Source: Fasciola hepatica (taxonomy: Eukaryota > Platyhelminthes > Trematoda > Plagiorchiida > Fasciolidae). From it: a DNA stretch of 64,000 bases. Made by a program: the position numbers and the translations under genes. The DNA is taken from positions 4,563,001-4,627,000 of the forward strand of contig CANUEZ040000167.1 in NCBI GenBank assembly GCA_948099385.1, in the 5' to 3' direction. The first letter of the stretch is position 1; the number at the start of each line of letters is the position of its first letter. The notes beneath the pieces were generated by a model. It saw only the letters and a list, made by a program, of their open reading frames with translations. It ran no database searches and was not told where the DNA came from. Below are positions 56,036 to 64,000 of the stretch, piece by piece.

Positions 56036-57448
56036 ATGCCCACATCTCCTCCCAACCGACCCAAAATCACTGCCAGCAACCGCCGTCGCAAGACTGCTAA
56101 ACTGCAAAACTCACTGAATAACTGCTCAGTCTCTCTGGTAGATATACTTGGACATGCTAATAGACAAACTACGGAAATGAGCAAAAATCTGAGCAGTCTT
56201 TCCTCTCGCATTGACTCCGCTGATCAAATTATCAGTCAACTGATGCCTATATCATTCTTGCTTGATCCAGCCGCACACCATACTCCAACCAATCTACTAC
56301 TGGCCACGAAGTTTGTGGACACAATTGCCTCGGAAATCTCCAGACGGATAAAAAAGGCAAACAATGCGGTTGTGTTTAACATTCCAGACCGAATACCTCT
56401 CTCAGCTGCTAAAAATATGATCTTAAGCGCTTGCAACCTTGACTCACAACTGTGCCACTGTATTAGACTCCGCAAAACCTCCCTACGCACCACCTGTCCA
56501 CTGCTGTTCCAGTTTACAAATGAAGTTGTCGCCAAGATTTTTATCAGCCGGCAAGCGTTAGTCGTAGCCAAAACCGGCTTCAAGTGCGCCAAGATATTTC
56601 CTGACAAGACCCCACTGCAAAGAGAGGTGCACAAGAGTCACGCCCAGAACAGTAACACCGGTGTTAGCGCAACCAACAATCCACCCCAAAACTCTGGGGC
56701 ACCTATCACTGGCCATCACCCGATGTTGCCATCTATTGCAGATTACAATGCAACCGTAGATTTAGACAGTACGCCAATTTCCTCACCCAATGAGCCACCT
56801 GGCAAACGCCCCAATATCCAGAATAGCCCAAGCAAATCTCCAGACTGGAACAAGCGCCCCAACGTCCACAAAACTGATGAAGGTTCCTCCAACTCATCCA
56901 CCCGCGAGCTCATGTACTCCACAAGTCTAGATGACCCCATTCCTTCTACTAGCTCCATGTCGGGTTATTTAACCATACCTAAAAATCACTGCACCAGCAA
57001 CCCACCTCCGTCTACACCCATGCATCCTGTTACCTCTGGCATTTTTGATAACTCAACCAGGCCCCTAAGCCCACCATCTGCACCCACCCATTTGCAACCA
57101 GAATGTGTCTGGTTACCACCTAGGCCACCACCGCTAATTAGCCCGTCAGTGCAGATTCACCCACAGAAGTTAACACCTCGTCACCAAAAGAACAAGGCCC
57201 ATCAACGTAACGCACATGCAAACCATAAGGTAATGACTCAGTCACGTGAAATTTTACCAGCCCCTTATGCGGCTGGGAATCCTAGTTTTCCATCTCGGCT
57301 AACTGCCTTTTCATTTCCACCCTACTTGTACCCACCTTATCCCCCCCCCATTCACCGCTCCATTACATTACTATCCGCCACACCAACTACTCTATACCTC
57401 TACCGCTACCCAGTCACTCCCTGGGAACCATTTCCTGGTTTCACCTAG
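56036..57448 (+). CDS. LINE B ORF1 protein (RNA-binding, RRM-like)
   Basis: 470 residues from ATG 56036. The frame is open about 16 codons further upstream but without ATG. Residues about 25-75 form a heptad-rich stretch (SLSSRIDSADQIISQLM) likely to be a coiled coil. Residues about 105-180 resemble the RRM-like domain of LINE ORF1 proteins: VVFNIPD as one strand, CHCIRLRK, PLLFQFTNEVVAKIFI, then KIFPDKTPLQREV. The rest is Pro/Ser/Thr-rich and probably disordered. The protein should coat LINE RNA in the transposition particle. No CCHC knuckle was seen. ORF1 ends with TAG, and ORF2 follows 56 bases later in another frame. Confidence 0.82.
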   Translation: MPTSPPNRPKITASNRRRKTAKLQNSLNNCSVSLVDILGHANRQTTEMSKNLSSLSSRIDSADQIISQLMPISFLLDPAAHHTPTNLLLATKFVDTIASEISRRIKKANNAVVFNIPDRIPLSAAKNMILSACNLDSQLCHCIRLRKTSLRTTCPLLFQFTNEVVAKIFISRQALVVAKTGFKCAKIFPDKTPLQREVHKSHAQNSNTGVSATNNPPQNSGAPITGHHPMLPSIADYNATVDLDSTPISSPNEPPGKRPNIQNSPSKSPDWNKRPNVHKTDEGSSNSSTRELMYSTSLDDPIPSTSSMSGYLTIPKNHCTSNPPPSTPMHPVTSGIFDNSTRPLSPPSAPTHLQPECVWLPPRPPPLISPSVQIHPQKLTPRHQKNKAHQRNAHANHKVMTQSREILPAPYAAGNPSFPSRLTAFSFPPYLYPPYPPPIHRSITLLSATPTTLYLYRYPVTPWEPFPGFT

Positions 57449-57504
57449 CTACCCTCTCCCACAAGACCCATCCACGTCTCTTGGCCCAGTACTGCCATCC
57501 ATCC

Positions 57505-60500
57505 ATGGCCGCTTTTTTCCTGCCGGCCCCCTTCGAGAATATTCCCCGCATTCAAACTACTCTCCCAAACAGCACCTCACCATCCCTCTCCCCTCACACT
57601 ATCCCCCTCCAGGCTTCAACTCATCCAATCCGTGGAACAACTGAGGTCCTCCCCCCATCCTTGCCCTATACTTCACTGGAATTACCACCCTCATCACCAC
57701 TACCGAACCCCCCACCATATCCACCACTACCGAGGCCTGTATCATCTCTCTCAGTCATACTTGTAAATGCCCGTTCATTACTGCACAAAACTAAAGCCAT
57801 CCGCAGCATCGCTGAGCCCTCTGACTTTGATATTATCATTGTAACTGAAACATGGCTAACAGATTCCGTCCCGTCAGATCGAGTCTGTCTAGTTGGCTAC
57901 CAGATGTTCCGAAGGAATAGGCCTTGTCGTGGGGGAGGCTGTCTAATTTATGTCAAAAACACTCTGCTGGCCATTCCACTGTCACACACAACTCTGGACG
58001 CCATTCAGGATTCACTGTGGTTAACAATTCCCTTACTTAATTCCTATCTTCATATTGGTTGCATCTATAGGCCACCCGATTCCAACGCTATGGATCTTAC
58101 CAAGATTATTGACGCTTTCAACTATCTTTCATTGCTGCCCTGTTCCTCCAAACTCATAGCGGGGGACTTCAATGCACCGAGCATTTGTTGGAATACTCTA
58201 TCCGCCCCAAACAACTTACTAGATTTTATGTCATGCATCCGCGTTGGGCGCTGGATCCAACATGTAACAGTCCCAACCAGAGGTAACAACATCCTTGATT
58301 TGTTGTTTACTATTGGTTTATCAGATGTTTCAGCCAGTACGCTCGACCTCTTTCCTGGAAGCGACCACAGAATGGTGTCCTGCACCTTCGTGGTTCCGCA
58401 ATCTTTTGACAAATCCCACCCACCCAATCATTACTCTTCAGCAGTCAACTGGGTCAATCTTATCTGCACGCTTCGATCGCTAGACTAGGACGACTTTTTC
58501 CTGCAAAGCGACCCTCAGCTGGCTGCTAATTTACTATATTATAACCTATCATACTTGCTGTCCAAAATCACTACTACTCGTATCACATCAAACCGAGTCC
58601 GTAGTTCAATCCTGAGCCGAATGCAAAACAAGTACCTGAAGCTCCAGAAGGTGTACCAAACCAATAATGACTTATCGTCATTCTTGCAGCTCCAACGTCT
58701 CTCGGTAGCAATCAGAATGAAGACTGATGATATGCTCAAAAAACAAGAAGTATCTGCCTTGCAATGCCATGATACTTCCTCAAAGTTGGCATACCTAATG
58801 AAGAATAGAAATCAGAGCAAACCAGTAAGTATCCCCTCTCTAATCTTAGAAAATAACGACCGCATTACCTCACCTGTAGCGATAGCCGAGGCGCTTAACT
58901 CCTACTTTGCTGCATCCATGACTACGAACCCCCGTACTTTATCCCCATGCATAGACCCTGTCACCGAGCACTCACTGTCTGATTTAGAATTTACTTTAAA
59001 AGAGGTGACCAACCAGATTACCCGTGTCCGGAAGTCCTCACACCTTGGCCATGATGGTGTTCCGCCGACACTTCTACGTCTTGGAGGAACTGATGTCGCA
59101 GCCTTACTATTGAAGGTCTACAATCTATCCATCAAGTTTGGCATATTTCCCTCACAGTGGAAGACTGCGGTCATCATCCCAATCCATAAGAAGGGACCAA
59201 TACATGACCCCTCAAATTACCGCCCTATCAACCACACTCCAATTGCTTCTAGGTTGATGGAACGCCTCGTCAAACAGCGGATGTCCGACTTCCTGTTGTC
59301 CCATAACATCATCCATAGTGGGCAGCATGGCTTCCTAAAATCACGTTCATGCACCACCTGTCAGTACGACTTTTTTAACCTCATAACGGCGGCCGCCGAC
59401 AACGCTAAATCTATCATCATCATATACCTTGATATGACAAAGGCTTTCGACCGCGTCCCTCACGCTTTGTTACTAACCAAACTCAAAGCTCATGGCTTTT
59501 CCGGTTCGCTTTTATCTTGGTTAACATCTTATTTATCGGACCGTTCACAAGTGGTTTCCATTGATGGGTGTCTCTCACAACCTGCTCCAGTCACCAGTGG
59601 AGTTATACAAGGCAGTGTACTCGGTCCTTTACTATTTCTCATCTACATAAACGACATATTTCCCACCTTGCACCATGGTACCCCATTCCTTTTTGCTGAT
59701 GACGTTAAGATTGTCTATGAGTTTCCTCGTCAAAACCTCAACATCATGCTGGATGATATCTCTAGTGACCTAAAGCGACTCGGGGATTGGTGCAATTCAT
59801 GGAATATGGACTTTTCGACCTCGAAGAGCTGCTACACAACATTCAGATGTCAAGTGACCCCCGGAACCCTGCTTATCCACGACCTACCCATTTCGTACAG
59901 CCCTTTAGTTCGAGACCTTGGTCTCCATTATTCTTGTAGCTTTAGGTTTTCTGAGTATGTTCCACTCCAGATTGCAAAAACCAGAAGAACCACTGGTCTC
60001 ATCTCCAGAACTTTTCGGCTAAATGATTGCAAACTGCTCACTTACAAGTCTCACGCCCGGCCTCTCCTTGAATACTGTCCCATTATCTTCACCAACATGA
60101 CGAAATCCGACCGCATTTCTCTGGAGTCCGTGCAACGTCAGTTCACCAAACAATTAGTAGGCTTTTCCTCCAGTCTGTGTTACAAGGATCGATGCATCCT
60201 ACTCAATCTTGACCCTCTATGGTTGCGTCGCATGAAGCTCAATTTGTGCTTCCTGTTTAAGCTGTACCACCGTACGGCCTTTTCGTGTACCGAACCCATT
60301 CGTCTCACTCCCTCCACGAATTATGCTCTACGCCATCGGTCATTGCAGCTCTCTATTCCTAGATCAAAACTAGCGTTAAGATCTAACTTTTTCCTTATAA
60401 AATACTCAAAGTTATGGAATAAACTCCCGCTAAACATCCGCGAAAGTCTCTCAATTTCCCAGTTCAGAGGCTCGCTGGATCACTTCTTGACTGTTCCCAA

Positions 60501-60567
60501 TGTGATCCTTCTTACCGGCTTGACCGTCACCGAAGAGGTGGCCTACGAAAACGGGTTTGATTACTAG
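57505..60567 (+). pseudogene. LINE B ORF2: endonuclease + reverse transcriptase, one internal stop
   Basis: 1020 codons from ATG 57505 with one in-frame TAG at 58486-58488, where LINE A has Trp; otherwise intact. The AP-endonuclease keeps its catalytic set: VNARSL, VTETWL, YRPPDSN, AGDFNAP, ILDLLFT and GSDHRMV. RT blocks: GHDGVPPTLLRLGGTDV, DPSNYRPINHTP, motif A YLDMTKAFDRVPH, motif B SGVIQGSVLGPLLFLIYIND, motif C FADDVKIV, then LGDWCNSWNMDFS. C-terminal blocks LESVQRQFTKQL and WNKLPLNIRESLSISQF are standard for CR1/Jockey LINEs. It would nick DNA and copy the LINE RNA at the nick. The stop separates the two enzymatic halves, so this copy is probably inactive unless read through. Confidence 0.92.
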
Positions 60568-63499
60568 GATAACTGCACTAGAACTTTCATTTCTCACCCG
60601 ATGACAAACGCCAGGGCAACAATTCTCTTTTACGTTATATTGCTTACAATCTACACTACTGTAGCCACAGTTTGCTGACTTTTATAACTATACCTAGTTT
60701 AATGCTTGCCGGTTCTCCTAATTTTAGACAATGTTCCTATTCTATTGCCAACCAGTCTAAGTTTCTTAGTCTTAGATGTCTCCACAGAAAATAAGTACGT
60801 GGCTTCGGACCCTAGGACACTGAGTTCCGCCGTCTACCACTTTACTCGATCCTTTCACTCCTCTCCCGTTCTTCTTTGCTACCACCACTCACCTGGGTTT
60901 TATGCCCGGCCTCAATTCGCCTTTCTTAATCACCTCATTCCAGAATCTATCATCCCAGAAGCCCACCTGCTAGTACTTACTTGGTGGCTTTTCCTCTCGT
61001 CTCACCTCTGTATCTACCACGCACCAACTACTATCATATTCTCTCTTGTGCACCACACCATTTCCCATCAGCAGAGCTAAACTCATCTGCACCAGCTAGC
61101 CCGGAATGGACTCTGATGGTCTTAGGCATGGCCTGGCGCTGTATGAGACTGACACACGTATGCTAGCTTGTGCTTTACAACGTTCGTTGTCCTACTCCGT
61201 GTGTTGCATAATCCCATCCTGCATTTTCCCAGCTCATGCTAGCGAAACCCCTGATGTCAACGGCACCCATACCATTGCGTCGTTGGAACGTGGGGAAAAC
61301 AGACCACCCCCAGCAGTTGCGAAAAAAGACAAATACGCATAAAATTACGATCGGGCGGAGGGGCTATGGAAAGTTCCTATATGGGCTCAACCACCCCTCT
61401 GTTAGGAAACAAACAAAAAAAATAATAATAACAATAAAACTGAAAAAAGAGAACAGTGGAAACGAAAAAGACCTCGTGGGATCGATTCGATCTCCAAATA
61501 CCACTGACATCGGGCTGTGAAGGAATTGGGCAACCTTCATCTATGGGAAAGTATCCCATCAGCTCAAACCTGATCCTGCGAAAGGGGAAACCCCACATCG
61601 CCCTTGTTCGTTCGACAAGCTTTGGTCTTCACGCTCGAGACTGACTGGGGTGACAGCGCACTGGACTCTCCACATACGCTTTCCCATCCCCCGCTCTAAG
61701 TTTCAACCACCCCATACCCACCATAAGCGCACCTAGCATGCACGTCGACGTCAAATACAATCGCTACCTGACCTTCAACCCATTGACCTGGACAGAGTAT
61801 CGACGTACCTGACGAATAACGGCAACCTCGATGAAGCCCGGAAAAGGAAAAAGAGATAAGAACATAGTGGAAACCGGTCACCTTTTCCATCTATACCCCT
61901 CTATCGTCCGTCATCTTTTTTAGAAAGCGGTCTTCTCGATGTCCTAGCATCCAAGCCACGCTTAGGTTTACAACCCTACCTAACAGTAACCACTGCCTCC
62001 TGCCAACTACAATCACTACCGCAGCCTGCTCACAATTAAGTTAAATCTCTGAAATGCAGACGCAGCAGCCAACCGGGTTTACGCTATCTTGCTAGCCGGT
62101 GGTAGTACTTATCAACCCCCTGCAACCCTATGTTACTTAAGCTCTCTAATTAGAACCCAGATCAAAGTACGAAATGTAACACTGACAGTCCACATAGACC
62201 CAGTCAGTTCATTATTAATTGTCGCTATTTATTATCATAACTATCAGCTGGAACCACGTCCAGACTGCTAACACCATTCATTTCAGGTTTGTCGTCGCCC
62301 ACTCTCTCGGGCACCACTTTCGGTGACCAATGTCCACACTTTGACCTGTACCGACAGAGACCTTATTGGCATCTTTTATACCAAACGGGATTGCAATCGG
62401 GCCACACGACCTAAAACACCCCCAAATGCTTACAAGCAGATTGATAGACGTCTCCAAACGCAACACCTCTACTACTGATGTCACTGTTGGAGGCTTCAGA
62501 AATAACAGTTCGCAAGCAACCTTCTATTGATTGATTGACACGTCCCTTACCCCGCCTAATGAACCATACCCACGGGATGCTTCACATCGCCTTGGTCTCA
62601 TGTGAAACAGTCCAATAACAGAGCCAGAATACGCAACACAGGAATTTTTTCTCATTAAAATTCGATACGTTATCCGAACGCGAGTCCACTTGTCCCTCAC
62701 ATCCTTGGTTCCCAACAATGATGCCGAAGATCACTGAGAATCAATAAGTCAATATATTTGTCAGCATAACAGAACAATAAGGCGCGAGCCTACAAGGAGA
62801 TTTTTCGCTCCGTTTTCTCCTCCAAGATTTCATTTTTCTTTCGATCGGTATCCAGCTTGAAATTGACTCTTCACCAGTTAAAGGCCTTCAAGTTGCGCTG
62901 CCTTTTTCTGAATGATAAGGGTTATTGATCCCGAACCTAAACTCACCTTATATATGGATTGCTGTTTCCTCCACATTCATCAACGTTGCCTGTCCATTTC
63001 CACAAAGTTTCCTCATGTCCCCTCGTTTCATGATGAACTCCCTCTCTTAGAATCGGGAATATCCATCATTCCGAGCCAACTTCATCTCCATAGAGAGCCG
63101 CTCTCTTCATATTCACCAAAGTTCACGGTTGTACTCCCATTCATTTCTTTAACCTCTCCATGTCCATTACTTATTCCGTGCATAGAACCCGCAATAGGCC
63201 TCAGTTACCCACATCTTGCATTATTATGACTTATAACGCATCCCTAGCGCTATATTTTCACGATATATTTTGTATTTTCACGGACCACTGCCAACCAGTA
63301 GAATCCGAAACCAAACCGTATTTGCCGCGCAAACCTTTATAATTTCAGTCGACTCAAACTATCTCTAGCTATATTGTTTTGCTTCTGACGACTCCACTTG
63401 CTTTCTTGAAATTCGTGTATAGTTCATTGTTTTGAGTAATGTTATACACCATGATCATGCGCTTGCGCATGCGTCTCGACCATGGTCGAGAAATATACC
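60568..63499 (+). other. LINE B 3' untranslated region (about 2.9 kb)
   Basis: There is no long frame with recognisable motifs. Blocks recur on the minus strand at 18.9-21.2 kb (for example CCTACCTAACAGTAACC near 61.98 kb) and at 47.0-47.7 kb (GCTCTCTTCATATTCACC near 63.10 kb), which supports its being part of the element and not unrelated flank. It is long for a LINE of this type; an unrecognised older insertion within it is possible. Confidence 0.65.
63450..63490 (+). promoter_or_regulatory. LINE B 3'-terminal hairpins (putative RT recognition structure)
   Basis: Three self-complementary blocks in a row: CATGATCATG (63450-63459), ATGCGCTTGCGCAT (63457-63470) and CTCGACCATGGTCGAG (63475-63490, perfect 16-base palindrome). 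The last block is kept with compensation-tolerant changes at 18891-18906 and 47013-47028, each time directly before the ATT-type tail. LINE reverse transcriptases often bind a 3' stem-loop; that role here is inference. Confidence 0.7.
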
Positions 63500-63526
63500 A
63501 TTATTATTATTATTATTATTATTATT
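63500..63526 (+). repeat. (ATT)9 microsatellite tail of LINE B
   Basis: Nine ATT units close the element directly before the resumed RT reading frame of LINE A. Simple-repeat tails take the place of poly-A in many CR1-type LINEs. Confidence 0.85.
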
Positions 63527-64000
63527 CCTACCCACAAAAAAGGTCCAGTGCATGACCCTTCAAATTATCGTCCTATCAACCATACCCCTTTAGCAGTCAG
63601 AATAATGGAGCGTTTGATTAAACAGCGGATGTCCGATTATCTCATTTCCCATAACCTCATTCACAGTGGCCAACATGGCTTCCTAAAGTCACGTTCTTGT
63701 ACCACATGCCAGTTTGATTTCTTCAACCTAGTGACCACGGCAGCTGACGACGGAAAATCTATGATTTTCATCTACCTCGATATGACCAAGGCATTTGACC
63801 GAGTTCCTCACTCCCGATTGTTAACAAAACTCCGGGCCTATGGTATCCATGACCCGCTTTTATCATGGATCACTTCTTACCTGTCGGATCGAACCCAGGT
63901 TGTATATGCTAATGGTCATATATCGCAACCGGCGCCTGTCACTAGTGGAGTCATACAAGGAAGTGTACTTGGTCCGCTATTTTTCTTACTGTATATTACC
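63527..64000 (+). pseudogene. L LINE A continued: RT core, runs off the window
   Basis: 158 codons fully open to the window edge. It begins PTHKKGPVHDPSNYRP, the residues expected after the SQWKTST break at 55.47 kb. It continues with NLIHSGQHGFLKSRS, motif A YLDMTKAFDRVPH (catalytic Asp kept) and motif B SGVIQGSVLGPLFF, ending before FADD. It resembles LINE B throughout but differs at many third positions, so it is a separate, older copy. There is no stop or frameshift here, though the upstream half has two stops. Confidence 0.9.

Larger units (their letters stand above)
55478..63526 (+). mobile_element. L LINE B: near full-length CR1/Jockey-type LINE nested in LINE A
   Basis: LINE A homology ends at 55477 and picks up at 63527, so these 8049 bp are an insertion. 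Its parts are a 558-bp leader, ORF1, ORF2 with one internal stop, and a 2.96-kb non-coding 3' region ending in hairpins and (ATT)9. There is no target-site duplication beyond 0-2 bases, and one target base appears lost at the 3' junction. The ATT-rich target bases could have paired with the ATT tail during target-primed reverse transcription. RT motifs place it in the CR1/Jockey group; the exact clade needs phylogeny. Confidence 0.88.

Noticed and set aside
1..64000. Host protein-coding genes, rRNA, CRISPR arrays, bacterial operons
   Set aside because: None could be supported. All recognisable coding sequence is of retrotransposon origin, and gene structure is eukaryotic-style.

Overview
The window reads as repeat-rich nuclear DNA of an invertebrate animal. 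No gene in it can be assigned to the host. It holds fragments of two CR1/Jockey-type LINE groups (called L and M here), BEL/Pao and Gypsy LTR retrotransposons, a miniature LTR element and several unnamed dispersed repeats (called R and S). That mixture is common in flatworms (tapeworms, flukes), which is my best guess, but other invertebrates fit and confidence in the phylum is low. There are no rRNA genes, convincing tRNA genes, operons or CRISPR arrays.

Layout. 0.5-1.2 kb: LINE reverse transcriptase (RT) fragment, minus strand. 1.2-6.2 kb: Gypsy element, minus strand, with two nearly identical 430-bp LTRs around a badly decayed interior; a related solo LTR lies at 26.4-26.9 kb. 7.1-9.7 kb: BEL/Pao element without its RT core. 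10.6-15.1 and 21.2-25.7 kb: arms of a 4.46-kb inverted repeat with a 6.15-kb spacer. The right arm belongs to a degenerate minus-strand L LINE that runs on to 18.85 kb. 26.9-32.3 kb: nothing recognised. 33.2-36.1 kb: degenerate M LINE, minus strand. 37.08-38.41 and 42.82-44.15 kb: a second inverted repeat (1.33-kb arms) carrying LINE RT and an R repeat, with a BEL/Pao fragment in its spacer. 44.4-45 kb: LINE endonuclease remnant. 46.0-50.8 kb: BEL/Pao remnant split by a LINE 3' end.

51.27-51.94 kb holds a 668-bp LTR element with no coding capacity: two 177/174-bp LTRs differing only in a poly-C run, a primer binding site, a polypurine tract and a 4-bp target duplication. This is a terminal-repeat retrotransposon in miniature (TRIM) and must be recent.

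From 52.1 kb to the end is a nested pair. One L LINE starts at 52.1 kb, stops inside its RT domain at 55.48 kb and resumes at 63.53 kb. Between the halves sits an approximately 8.05-kb, essentially full-length L LINE with ORF1, ORF2 (one internal stop), a 3-kb 3' region, terminal hairpins and an (ATT)9 tail. The same 3' terminus occurs at 18.9 and 47.0 kb.

The sequences act as layered insertions rather than as a pathway. The younger events are the TRIM, the nested LINE and the two near-identical palindromes, superimposed on older decayed Gypsy, BEL and LINE material.
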